A stretch of DNA of 64,000 bases from Piromyces finnis (GCA_002104945.1 MCFH01000023.1:310001-374000); one strand, 5' to 3'; shown: positions 12,215-22,558, numbered from the stretch's first letter. The notes: generated from the letters alone by a model not told the origin. Translations and numbers: made by a program.

Positions 12215-13894
12215 ATGTATAAAAACATTTTATTATTATTAGTATTATGTGTAAGCTCTGCTTTATGTAGAACTGTAACATTTAAGATAATTTCCTTTGG
12301 TTCAAAGGTTCAAGTTAAAATTAATAAAAGTAAATATACTCTTAAACCTTTAAATAATGACGAAATTTTATATGCTGGTAAACTTTCTACTGCTCCAGAG
12401 GGTAAATTTAATTATCACTATATTGTTGATGGTAAAGAAGAAAATTTCAATAGAGTCTTTGATGCAAATGCTTCTACCACATACATTGAATTCTTTGAAA
12501 GAAAAGATACCGTTAAAAAGCTTAAGACTTTCTCTTATCCAAACAACAATTGGAATAGAAGTATTGGAAAAACCGAACTTTTTGATGATTCTTACATTCC
12601 AACCATTCATATTACAGGTAAAACCGCCGATGAGCTTTTCACTAAACCACAAAATAAGTATTACACTTTAGAAAAAGTTACTTTTTACTTTAAGAATAGT
12701 AAAAAGGTTGTAACAAATGTAAAGGCTAATCCAAAAAATAAGAATTTTGCTAAATTCCAAATTAAAATGAATATTAATTCTAAGAACAATGTATATGGTA
12801 GATATTTATTAAAATTACGTAATGGTGGTGAAGACCCAACCAATCTCCGCCAATTCATCTATGGTAACATTATTCAAGCTCTTGGTATGCCAAGTATTCA
12901 CTCAAATATGGTTCGTGTTTATTACAACAAGAAACCAGTTGGTTTTTACACCTTACAAGAAGAAGCCTACAGTGATTCCTTCATCAGAGCTGAATTCTAT
13001 GGTAATTCTACTACTCAAGCTATTAATGCACCATCTAAACTTGGTTATGCTTTAGATGGTAGTTGTGGTGCTGATTTTGAATATCATCCAGATGATATGA
13101 CTTACTACTGGCCATTCGCTGAAAAAAGTGGTGAAAGTAAGGACAGATTAGTTGCTCTTTGTGGTGCCATTTCAAAGTTAAATGTTAATAGTTCTAGTGC
13201 AGTTAAAAAATTTGAACAACAATGGTTCGACATTGATACTTTCCACAAAGCTATGGCTATGGAATACTTAACTGGTGATTGGGATGGTTATTGGTATGCT
13301 ACTAGTAACTTTGCTGTCTATGATGATCCAAACCAATCTACTAAGAATACCTATAAATTCTATTTCATTACACAAGATCATGATGAAACCTTTGGTGTTG
13401 GTCTTTGTCCACCACACAACACTGTCGGTTATAACTTCCCAAAGATTTCATACACTACTATGCTTAACAGAGAATGGCATGTTGTTCCTGATGATGCTGA
13501 TCACCGTACTTTAGTAGATAAATTCATTGCCGGTTCTCCAGCTCTTCAAAAACGTTTCCAAAATACTCTTATTTCAATCGTTCAAAATATTTTCAATCCA
13601 GTAGCTTTTAGAAATGTTGTTAGTTCATACTATAATCGTTATCAACCAGAAATGAAATGGGACTTTTCTTTCAAACGTTCATATACTCCATCTGCTGCTG
13701 CTGCTGCTGGTTCTCCAAACTACACTTACAATGATTTTGAAACTAATATGGAAAAGAAGGTTGGTGGTCTTGAATGGGGTCTTTATGAATGGGTTTCTCT
13801 TAGAGCCGAAGCAATTAAGAAGGAATTCTGTATTACCTGGAATGGTGACTCAAATCCACCAAAGAAATCTTGCAAACCAGCAAATAATTTATAA
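12215..13894 (+). CDS. Secreted CotH-kinase-family protein (no dockerin)
   Basis: A single-exon gene of 559 aa with an N-terminal signal peptide (MYKNILLLLVLCVSSALC). The N-terminal beta domain has a YHYIVDGKEE-type segment also present in the other CotH gene here (YKYVVLDNNG). The CotH core follows: NPKNKNFAKFQIKMN, RYLLKLRNGGEDPT near residue 200, GFYTLQEE, then the signature GDWDGYWYATSNFAVY (G354 onward) and QDHDETFG (D388, D390), the metal/nucleotide-binding acidic motif of CotH kinases. No dockerin, CBM or membrane segment is visible. Bacterial CotH phosphorylates spore coat proteins, and mucoralean CotH acts at the cell surface; in anaerobic fungi the family is expanded and often dockerin-tagged. 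The substrate is unknown. Lack of introns contrasts with the gene at 22559. Confidence 0.85.
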   Translation: MYKNILLLLVLCVSSALCRTVTFKIISFGSKVQVKINKSKYTLKPLNNDEILYAGKLSTAPEGKFNYHYIVDGKEENFNRVFDANASTTYIEFFERKDTVKKLKTFSYPNNNWNRSIGKTELFDDSYIPTIHITGKTADELFTKPQNKYYTLEKVTFYFKNSKKVVTNVKANPKNKNFAKFQIKMNINSKNNVYGRYLLKLRNGGEDPTNLRQFIYGNIIQALGMPSIHSNMVRVYYNKKPVGFYTLQEEAYSDSFIRAEFYGNSTTQAINAPSKLGYALDGSCGADFEYHPDDMTYYWPFAEKSGESKDRLVALCGAISKLNVNSSSAVKKFEQQWFDIDTFHKAMAMEYLTGDWDGYWYATSNFAVYDDPNQSTKNTYKFYFITQDHDETFGVGLCPPHNTVGYNFPKISYTTMLNREWHVVPDDADHRTLVDKFIAGSPALQKRFQNTLISIVQNIFNPVAFRNVVSSYYNRYQPEMKWDFSFKRSYTPSAAAAAGSPNYTYNDFETNMEKKVGGLEWGLYEWVSLRAEAIKKEFCITWNGDSNPPKKSCKPANNL

Positions 13895-13938
13895 ATTAAA
13901 TAATTAATAGAATCTATATTAAATTCATTCCTTTTTTT

Positions 13939-13973
13939 TTTTTTTTCCTTTTGAATAAGAAAAGGAAAAAAAA
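13939..13973 (+). terminator. A/T-rich hairpin after the CotH gene
   Basis: The arms T8-CC-T4 (13939-13952) and A4-GG-A8 (13960-13973) can form a 14-bp stem with a 7-nt loop, 45 bp after the stop codon. It may be a transcript-end structure, but in this composition it could also be chance plus the local homopolymer. Confidence 0.35.
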
Positions 13974-14562
13974 TAATAATATAAATATATAATAGTTTTA
14001 TAATTTTATCTTTCTATTATAATAAAGTGTGTTATAGCACATAAACTTTTATAAAATAACATAATAAAATATACGATTATTTATAATATATATAATATTC
14101 GTTAAAAAATAATATTTTATATAAGATATTTACACACTAATTATCTACATTAAAATTTTATATTAAAAATTAAATGGGATATGTATTATAGAATAATCAA
14201 TATTAAAAACCTAACAATTCAAGAGTTATGATAGATAATCAAACTCCACTTTGTTTTTAAGCAAAGCAAAAATAATAAAAAAATCATGTTAAATAATAAT
14301 AAAAAAAAATAAACATTTTTATCATACATAATATCATATATTATTATATATGAATAATATATATTGTTAGTATTTTACTTTAAATTTTTAATATATTATA
14401 TTTATTAATTTAAACCATTTAATTTTCTTTTATTATTTTTGTAAAAAAATTTTTTTTTTAGAAATTCCTTATTTTCTTTGTATGTATTAAATATATTAAA
14501 TATCATAAATTTAATAATAAATAAGCTTTTTAATAGTTAACATTTATATTTATTAATTGATA
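13974..14562. other. Intergenic, AT-rich
   Basis: I see nothing coding here. The right end is the left flank of the LINE copy B target site. Confidence 0.6.
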
Positions 14563-14575
14563 TATTTTAATATGA
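14563..14575 (+). repeat. Target-site duplication of LINE copy B, left
   Basis: TATTTTAATATGA, identical to 20221-20233. It extends to 14 bp if one A shared with the poly(A) tail is counted. Confidence 0.93.
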
Positions 14576-15342
14576 CCCTCTTGGGTACGTGCCTTCATTT
14601 GTTTAATAAATGTAGTTTCTCAAGGGGGTCTACTCATGCTCATGGTACTGAGAGAGTAGAAAGAATTAAATCCAAGCATTGCGCAATGGATGCTTGGTTA
14701 GTCTTTAAGGGAAAATTATTAGGACTAAGCTCATGGTACTGAGCGATTAAAAAACATTTTATTCATCGAATTTAAGTATTTGATGAATAAGTGAATGTTT
14801 GATTTTTCAGGTAAGTTTGTATAGTATTTAATTAGAAGAGTAATACATTTTGTTGCTGTATTTTTTCTTTTATTCATGTATTCATGTAGTACTACTCTTC
14901 TCTTGTAAGAATCCAATGTAGTCAACTTTAGCATTTGCATTGTATTTTTATATTCATGTAGCTATTGTTGTATTGTTTCTTGTAAGAGACTGATTCACTC
15001 TACATCATGTAAAAATACTATTCACAAGCTTTCTGGTGTCAACATTCTTGATTCAAATTTTTTACCAATTTAAATATTTAATGAAAAGTAAAGTCAAACA
15101 ATTTTAGTGTCAAAAAGCGAATCGAATTTACTAACAACAAACCAAAACTAGAATTTTTAAAGAAAATTTACAACTAGAATTCAAAAAAAAGAAACTTTAA
15201 ACAAAGCATCGTAACAATTTTTGTACTATCCAGTACTTTTAAGAAGAGAGAGAGAGACAGATTTTTTTCCATATACGTTATATTTGTAATTTTTATTAGT
15301 ATTTATTTTATATTCAATATTTTTTAATTAGAATTTATTATC

Positions 15343-17769
15343 ATGTCAGTCCTTTATATTAAAGATAAGAATTATATCAGACGTGGTACCCGGTCTTATG
15401 GTATCCCCTTAGATGATATTCGCTCCTTCTTTATCCGTGGTATTCGATCATGGTCAGTAAATATGTTATGGGAAAAACTCGAGGTTATTCTAGAAGATAA
15501 ATTTAATTCAGTTATTAGTGTTAAATATTTTCAAACTTTCAATGATCACTTTTTCTTAGTCAAGGTTCATGGTTCATCAAAAGATTGTATTAAAATCTTA
15601 CACATGTTAAAGAAGAAACTTTCAGTTACCTCAATTTCCTTTTCAGCTCGTAGTAGAAGGAATCACAAATACACTTTTTCCACACTCAAACGTAAAATTT
15701 TAGTTTCTAATAAACATCAACATTCTATTCAACAATCATTTCAACAATCAGTTCAACAATCAGTTCAACAATCAGTTCAACAATCTCATCAACAATCCGA
15801 TCTTCAACAAGATCTTCAACAGGATCTTCAACAAGTTTCCCATCATGAAAATATTCCAGATCTACAGCAAACACAATTTCAATCTCAACATTCAACAATT
15901 AATTCTAATAGTTCTATCAACTCTGATAACAGTTCAATAGTTGATAGTTCTTCAGTTTCACAGCCATCTAGTAATAGTTCTACTTATTCCTCTGATGCAT
16001 CATCCATTAATAATGATGACCTTGATAATAATAATAATAGCAACGATTCTTCCTCATCCAACAAGCCTGATAACTTTTCTTTTTGTCTTAGTTGGAACAC
16101 CAATGGGTGGAATCACGAAAAGAGAGATAGTATTAGCTATTTCACAGCTATTTTCAAACCATTATTCTTATGTTTCCAAGAAACTGGTAATGGTTCTGGA
16201 TCGAATACAGATTATCCTTGTCGTGTTACTTTGCGAAACTATAGACACTTTTTCAAGAAAGCTGACGAATCAGTTCCTGGAATGAGAGGTTTATATTTAG
16301 GTTTTCACAATTCGTGTCAAGCCTCACTTGAAAACTTCTCTGGAAAGTATATTATTTCTATTTATACTTTTAGTCTCTGGAATAGATTCAAATGCTCGAT
16401 TGGAAATGTTTATATGCCTCATAGTCATCACAACATCTATGTTGATCATGCAAAGTTAGAAGTTCGCTTGTGGTTACAAACTCATTCATCCCATCCATCG
16501 ATTCTTGTTGGTGATTTTAATATGTCTAAAGTAAAATTATCCAACTGGTTATCAACTAATGGATTAGGAGATTGGGAAATTCTTCCGCTTAGAGGGTCTA
16601 CTATCTCTTGGACTCGAGGTGATCAATCTTCCGACATTGACCATGCTCTTATCAATTCGAAGATGAAAGATCTTATTCACTCAGGATCATTTATAAATAA
16701 TTTTTATCCTGTATCAGACCATAAGCCACTTCTTATTAATGGTAAAATTATTCCTATGGAAGATTTTTCTAATGACTTTAATGTTCCTAAGAAAATTCTG
16801 AAATGGAATAGATTAAAATGTATTGAGGAAAAGGAATCTATTCTCAGTCATAATAAATTCCAAATACTTTCAGCAAAATTCAACGATCCTAATGTTTCTA
16901 CAGATGAACTTTCCAAAGAGTTTACTTCAACTGCTTTTTCAATTGCAGACGAGCTCAGTATTACCTCAGCAAATAATGTTATAAAGTCTTCATTTCATAT
17001 TTCACAACAAATTTTTAATCTCCAAAAAATCAAAATGAAGTTGTATAAGAGATTTAAAAAAGAAAGAATTTATGATATAGATGAATTTATTAAAAGAATT
17101 AAAATCTACCGTAAGCTCATTGATTACATCCACAAAAGATGTAATGAATTTAGGAAACAAGAATATCTTCATTGGATTAAAACAGGATGTGAGTATATGA
17201 AGAGTCATAATCCTAAGAAGGCCTGGAAATGGATCAAGAAAACTGCAAAAATTGGAAAAGATCCTTTCTTTATTGCTCAACCAATTAAAAATAAAAATGG
17301 AGAATTAGTTGTTGCTACGGAAGAACAACTAGATGTGTGGCATGATCATTTCGAAAAGCTTGCATCAGATCCAAGTGGTGTAAGTCTTGATTTGGAGCAT
17401 TGGTATGAAGAACCAACGAATAAACGTTTTTCACTTCCTATGCTTGATGAGTGGGATATCAACCAAGATATTAGTATTGATGAAGTCAAGTCAGCTATCC
17501 TCTCTACTCCGAATTATAAAGCATCAGGTCCGGATGGTATTCCAATTGAATTTTACAAAGCATTAATTCCATCAAGTAATGATTCTAATAATGCTACAGA
17601 TAATAATTCTTCCGGTAATACCACTTCAGATAATGATGCTTATGGTTTAAATTTTATTCTTAAATTATTCAACCGTATTTGGGATGGAGACTTCCCCAAC
17701 TCATGGAATGAATCCAGTATTGTTTCTATTCCTAAGAAGGGAGATTTGACAGATTGTGATAACTATTGA
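15343..17769 (+). CDS. LINE copy B ORF: Gln-rich N-terminus plus APE-type endonuclease
   Basis: An 808-residue ORF, nearly identical to 2686-260. Residues 1-110 are unassigned. Residues about 125-165 are QQS/QQD repeats. A Ser/Asn/Asp-rich linker follows to about 245. The endonuclease shows SWNTNGW (S250-W256), QE (Q279, E280), GDFNM (G390-M394), SDIDH and SDH (S458-H460), covering the usual catalytic and metal-binding positions. The remaining part has a helical spacer and the entry to the RT domain (ASGPDGIPIEFYK, PKKGD). The frame stops at TGA (17767-17769) after DNY, where LINE RTs usually read NYRGISL. Confidence 0.92.
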   Translation: MSVLYIKDKNYIRRGTRSYGIPLDDIRSFFIRGIRSWSVNMLWEKLEVILEDKFNSVISVKYFQTFNDHFFLVKVHGSSKDCIKILHMLKKKLSVTSISFSARSRRNHKYTFSTLKRKILVSNKHQHSIQQSFQQSVQQSVQQSVQQSHQQSDLQQDLQQDLQQVSHHENIPDLQQTQFQSQHSTINSNSSINSDNSSIVDSSSVSQPSSNSSTYSSDASSINNDDLDNNNNSNDSSSSNKPDNFSFCLSWNTNGWNHEKRDSISYFTAIFKPLFLCFQETGNGSGSNTDYPCRVTLRNYRHFFKKADESVPGMRGLYLGFHNSCQASLENFSGKYIISIYTFSLWNRFKCSIGNVYMPHSHHNIYVDHAKLEVRLWLQTHSSHPSILVGDFNMSKVKLSNWLSTNGLGDWEILPLRGSTISWTRGDQSSDIDHALINSKMKDLIHSGSFINNFYPVSDHKPLLINGKIIPMEDFSNDFNVPKKILKWNRLKCIEEKESILSHNKFQILSAKFNDPNVSTDELSKEFTSTAFSIADELSITSANNVIKSSFHISQQIFNLQKIKMKLYKRFKKERIYDIDEFIKRIKIYRKLIDYIHKRCNEFRKQEYLHWIKTGCEYMKSHNPKKAWKWIKKTAKIGKDPFFIAQPIKNKNGELVVATEEQLDVWHDHFEKLASDPSGVSLDLEHWYEEPTNKRFSLPMLDEWDINQDISIDEVKSAILSTPNYKASGPDGIPIEFYKALIPSSNDSNNATDNNSSGNTTSDNDAYGLNFILKLFNRIWDGDFPNSWNESSIVSIPKKGDLTDCDNY

Positions 17770-19956
17770 GGTATATCACTTATCAATAATGGTATTAAGT
17801 TGATTTCCAAAATTGTCACCACTAGAATCTCAGAATATGGTCTAAAGAATAATTTCATTAGACCTGAACAATTTGGTTTTCGAAAAAAGGAAGAAAGTAT
17901 CAGTCTTTTCATTTCAATCCAAGAAATATGCCGTAGACGTCAATTAGATAATAAAGAGACATATTTGGCCTTTTTAGATTTCAGGAAAGCATACGATTCA
18001 GTCCCAATCGGTAATATTCTCCATAAATTAGATTGTTTAGGAATCCGAGGTAAGAGTTTACAATTCATCAAAAATTTATATTTAACATCTAAGGCTAATG
18101 TCAAATTAGATGGACAATTCTCGAAATCTTTTGATGTGAAGAAAGGAGTCCGTCAAGGATGCCCTCTTTCTCCTATTCTCTTTAATCTCTTTATTAATGA
18201 TATATTTAAAGAGTGCGAAGATCTTGGAGTCAGTTTAGGTGACACTCGATGCTGTGGTGGACTTTTTGCAGATGATATAGTTATTTGTGCTCCAACAAGA
18301 GGATGCTTAAAAAAGATGCTTAGAAGAGTTAATGAATGGGCCTTGTATAATGAAATGGAATTTGGTATCCAGAAGTGTTCAACGATGGTGATTCGTCCTG
18401 AATCAATAGAAAATCAGAACAAGAAGGATCCAACATTTTACTTAACAGGACAACCCATTCCAACTACTGATTGTTATACTTATCTAGGTGTTCCATTTGA
18501 TAAGAATTTGTCCCTTAAACCAGTAATTAAAGCTCTTAATAACAAGGTTTTGAAAGGACTTTTCTCAGTCAGTAAATTCTTAAGAAATCCTAATATTCCT
18601 ATTCCTTTCAAAAAGCTAGTACTTAACTCACAAGTGATTAGCAGAGTTTCATACTTTGCACCATTACTTGGATCCAACAAAGCTAGGTCTAGAATTGCTC
18701 AGAAGCATGTTAACAAAGGAATACGATGGGTTGCCGGAGTTCATAAAGCTGTATCGTTTATTTCTTTATACTCTATTTCAAAAGATTTGAATATTCCTCC
18801 ATTGTCAGCCAAATGTGCATTAGCTCAGGTTAGATGTTTTAACAAATGGAAAAACTCAAATTGTATTATCTCACACCTTGTCAATTACATTCCTAAATTT
18901 AGAAAATACACGTGGTGCAAATCAAGTAGGACACTTGATAAAAAACTAAAGAAACATGGAGATGTTAAAGCAGTTAAAAACTTTTATTGGAAAGATCTCA
19001 AAGGGAATTCAATCAAAGCGCAATATTATGATGATAATAAGTTTATTGATACTAAAGATTTTATTAAATTATGTTATGAATACCCAGAGTTTGCCTATGG
19101 CTTCTACTGGCTATTGAAAGCAAGAAGCGGATACAAGTTGGATGCTAGAGTTGCCAAAGCTGCCAAATTTGTTGATCCAGTTTGTCCTAACTACTGTCCA
19201 TGTTGCAAGTGTGGAGATCAAAGTATTAAACATTGGTTATTAGATTGTCCAACATTTAGAGATATCCGTATTAAACATTATGATTCCATAGTCCAGCTAT
19301 TAAATTTTTTCAGCCAACGTAATTCCAATAGTCCTATCAATAATAATGAAAATGTTAATTTCAGTAGAGATAGTAATAACATTAATAGTAATAGTAACAA
19401 TAGTAGTAATAATAATTACAATAGTAATAGTAACAATAGTAATAGTAACAATAGTAATAGTAACAATAGTAATAGTAACAATAGTAATAGTAACAATAGT
19501 AATAGTAACAATAGTAATAATAACAATAATTGAAATAATAATATTAGTAATGATAGCAATAGTGAAGATAATAATTCTAATTTAGATAGTAATTTAGTTA
19601 ATGATAGTAATAGTTCTAATAATCCGGTGAATATTAATGTGTATGATTATTCTAGTGTGTGCAGTAAAATATTTAAATTCCTTCTTGGGGGAAGAAGTTT
19701 TAACAATATTAATTACAATTCAAGGGAATGGAAAGAACTTTGTAAGCGTCAGATTCAATCTGGTACTAATGAAGGAACACCATTCTTGACGGTAACCGCG
19801 GAACTTCTAACCAAAATCATGCCTTTTGCTATTGGCCAGCAATGGTCAATGTTCAAAAGGTTTGAAGCAACATCCAAGAGCGTCAATGCTGAAGAAACAG
19901 TAAGACAGACCAGGAGGGCCAGCGCAACCAATGGAGATCATAATTTTGTTCCATGA
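17770..19956 (+). pseudogene. LINE copy B reverse transcriptase and C-terminal domain, interrupted by TGA codons
   Basis: The same frame continues past the TGA. RT blocks seen: GISLINN, QFGFRKKEE, AFLDFRKAYDSV, GVRQGCPLSPILFNLF and the catalytic GLFADDIVI (18259-18285), then the thumb. A C-terminal Cys/His cluster CPCCKCGD...HWLLDCP (about 19198-19252) is a LINE-type zinc knuckle. It is followed by an Asn/Ser repeat, a second in-frame TGA (19531-19533), and a conserved tail containing KELCKRQIQ and ending NFVP. The first in-frame ATG after the first TGA lies beyond the catalytic FADD, so RT needs readthrough. The second TGA is specific to this copy: copy C has AGA there. Confidence 0.88.
19420..19509 (+). 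repeat. Coding 15-bp minisatellite in LINE copy B
   Basis: Six tandem copies of AATAGTAATAGTAAC encode (NSNSN)n. Copy C has a shorter, differently arranged Asn/Ser tract at the same place (33330-33430), so this part of the element is length-variable. Confidence 0.88.
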
Positions 19957-19969
19957 CAAAATTTTGATC
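19936..19969 (+). other. Hairpin at the LINE ORF end (copy B)
   Basis: GATCATAATTTTGT and ACAAAATTTTGATC form a 14-bp stem with one mismatch around the loop TCCATG. The ORF stop TGA begins in the loop. The same hairpin is present in copies C (32893-32926) and D (21604-21637). It is a candidate recognition structure for the element's reverse transcriptase; function is inferred. Confidence 0.75.
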
Positions 19970-20220
19970 TTTGGCTCGGTGTCCCATTGGAAGTCAAATA
20001 CAATTATTATACTTTAGTATGATAGTGGCTTTCTTACTTTAATTAAAATTACTAGAATACATTATACCCAATTTTTATTCATTTGTGTTTATTTAAACAT
20101 ATTTTTTTTTATTTTTATTTTAATTTTAATTTTTTTATTACATGTATTATAATTTTAATTAAATTAATAATAAAGTTTAAAATATTTGATGCCGTTAAAA
20201 AAAAAAAAAAAAAAAAAAAA

Positions 20221-20233
20221 TATTTTAATATGA
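20221..20233 (+). repeat. Target-site duplication of LINE copy B, right
   Basis: TATTTTAATATGA directly after the poly(A) tract, identical to 14563-14575. Confidence 0.93.
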
Positions 20234-20754
20234 TATATAATATATTAAAATATTCCAATTTAGTCTAATTTTTAGTTTAAAGACACTAAAGACCAATTTT
20301 AACTAAAAAGTAATAAAAATAAAATAGTTATAGTTTTTATCCCTTTAGTGTATAAAGAAAGAACATGAATACTATCATTTTATTGAATATGAATAAAAAA
20401 AAAAAGTAATTCTTTATATTTAAAAAAAAAAGTAAACAACTAAATTCTTATTTTAAATTCTTTAATATTTATGAAAAATTCTAATAAAATATACTAATTA
20501 TAAATGAACAATATATATTTCTTCTTTTTACTATTAATTTAGCAATTATTTTAAAAATTTATAACTTCTATATTATTACTATCATTGGGTAATTAAGTAT
20601 ACTTGTAATATAATGTAGAAATGTATATTATATAGTTTACACTATTTTAATTAATATTGATTATAAAAAGTATTTTTATATCATTTATTATTAATGACAG
20701 ATATATGGAATCATTACTAGAAGCAATACTAGAAATATTATTATTAAAGGAATT
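20234..20754. other. Intergenic between LINE copies
   Basis: AT-rich, no coding or RNA signal seen. Confidence 0.6.
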
Positions 20755-21027
20755 GTTTTCTGAAGAATTATTATTAGAAGCATTAGTCAAAGGAATTAAT
20801 GCTTTGTAAAATTCAATCGGAATATATCCTGGACCTGATGCTTTATAATTTGGAGTAGCACCTAGTTCTATGTTTTAACGATTAATTGGTTAAGCAATAA
20901 AAAAAAAAAAAAAAAAAGATGAGTCTTTTCTAATTTTATCAATTTTTTTAAATCCACTTCCAAGCCTTCTTAGGATTTTATATTTTCATATATAATCACA
21001 ACCCATTTTAATCAAGTGAAGATATTC

Positions 21028-21061
<34 letters not shown>

Positions 21062-21349
21062 CATAATTTACTAACTTACTATGTATAAATACTACGAATA
21101 AAGAAAGTGTTAATATTATCTAATGGAATCCCATAATAAGAGGACACCTCATGTGACAAAATTTTTTTATTTTTCATAAAATGGGACTAACACGATAACT
21201 AATTCTAATAGATAATAATCGGTAATGGGTAAATTTTTCTCTCTCTCTCTCCTTATTAAATGTACAAATAAATGCTTCAATTTTTTTAATAAAAGTTTCT
21301 TGTGAAAAATTCTAATTGCTAACTTTCAAATGTAAATTCTAGTTGTGGA

Positions 21350-21882
21350 TTTTTTTTTTTTTTTTTTAACGGCATCAAATATTTTTAAACTATATTATTA
21401 ATTTAATTAAAATTATAATACATAATATAAAAAATTAAAAAATTAAAATAAAAATAAAAATAAAAAAAAAATAGGTTTAAATAAACATAAATGAATAAAA
21501 ATCGGGTATAATGTATACCAGTCATTTTGATTAAAGTAAGAAAGCCACCATTATGCTAAAGTATAATAATTGTATTTGACTTCCAATGGGACATCGAGCC
21601 AACGATCAAAATTTTATCATGGGACAAAATTATGATCTCCATTGGTTGTGCTGGCCCTCCTGGCCTGTCTTACTGTTTCTTCAGCATTGACGCTCTTGGC
21701 TGCTGCTTCAAACCTTTTGAACATTGACTCATTGCTGACCAATAGCAAAAGGCATACTTTTGTTTAGAAGTTCCGCTGTTACCGTCAAGAATAGTATTCC
21801 TTCGTAAGTGCTCGATTGAATCTGACACTTGCAAAGTTCTTTCCATTCCCTTGAATTGTAATTGATATTGTTAAAATTTCTT
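21350..21882 (-). mobile_element. 5'-truncated LINE copy D nested in relic F
   Basis: A T-run at 21350-21367 followed by AACGGCATCAAATATTT is the reversed poly(A) end of the LINE. The matching region runs through the 3' UTR and the last codons of the ORF (SREWKEL region) to about 21882. The ends join 5'-UTR sequence of relic F on both sides, so it is an insertion into a LINE. It has point changes and small length changes in the ORF and is not coding. A target-site duplication is not clear (at most GATT). Confidence 0.8.
21604..21637 (-). other. Hairpin at the LINE ORF end (copy D)
   Basis: Same stem as in copies B and C. One stem base has changed so that a G-C pair becomes a G-U pair, and the loop is CCCATG, so pairing is kept despite decay of the ORF. 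Confidence 0.65.
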
Positions 21883-21990
21883 TAGATTATTATTAGTAAA
21901 TTCAAATTACTTTTACAACACTGGTAATATAAAAGCAATTTGATTGATTTCGATTTTCCTTAAATATTTAAAATATTATATAAAAAAAAA

Positions 21991-22558
21991 AAAAAAGCAT
22001 TTTTAAGTTTACAAATAATTTTTTATTTATTATTTATTTATTTTTCTTATAATAAAGAATTTATATGTTAATATCTTACTATCCCAACTTTTATTTAGTT
22101 AGAATTTAAAAAAATTAAAAAAAAACTTTTTATTAAATAGAAGATATTTAATTACATCTGTAGTTATTATTGAATTTTCTTTTTTCTCATAAATAATGGT
22201 TTTTTTTTATAAAATATTTACTTTAAATATTTATAAATATTTATTATAAATAAAATATATTTTATAAATTATTTTTTTATTTAAACTTTTTGTAAAGTTT
22301 AAATACAATAAAGTAAAAAAAAAAAATAAATTTTTATATATATTTTTTTTTTTTTATTTTTTACTTTATTTTATTATATATAAATTATTTTATCATTAAC
22401 CAACGAGAATAGTAAAGATTTTTTGTATATTTAAATTTGTTTTTAATATACTCTATTATTCTTTTTTTTTAAAAAAAAAAAAATTACCATTTTACATTTT
22501 GATAGTTTTTATAGTTTCTATTAACTTTTATAATGTTATTTTTTATAATATTTCATAT
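21991..22558. other. Intergenic, AT-rich
   Basis: Homopolymer-rich sequence downstream of the CotH-CBM18 gene. No gene seen. Confidence 0.6.

Larger units (their letters stand above)
14576..20220 (+). mobile_element. Full-length LINE retrotransposon copy B with target-site duplication
   Basis: The 5' end begins CCCTCTTGGG at 14576 and the element ends in a poly(A) tract at 20220 after the 3' terminal motif GATGCCGTT. The 13-bp repeat TATTTTAATATGA lies at 14563-14575 and again at 20221-20233, so both ends are defined by the insertion itself. The length is 5645 bp. The order is a 5' UTR with one 124-bp unit, a long frame (15343-19956) with endonuclease, reverse transcriptase, zinc knuckle and Asn/Ser repeat, then a 3' UTR. 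Two in-frame TGA codons interrupt the frame. The clade is not assigned. Confidence 0.95.
20755..21990 (-). mobile_element. Degenerate LINE relic F with internal deletions
   Basis: Minus-strand stretches match copy A in order: the pre-RT region (20755-20870, GGACCTGATGCTTTATAATT shared), the region around copy A 720-870 (20885-21030), then the ORF start and 5' UTR (21078-21349 and 21884-about 21975). Two internal deletions remove the endonuclease and most of the ORF. Many substitutions show it is older than copies A-C. A 3' LINE fragment (copy D) is inserted in its 5' UTR part. Confidence 0.75.

Noticed and set aside
17800-19533. An independent RT ORF starting with Met at 17800
   Set aside because: The codon at 17800 is TTG; the region is the in-frame continuation of the LINE ORF after the TGA, not a separate ATG-started gene.
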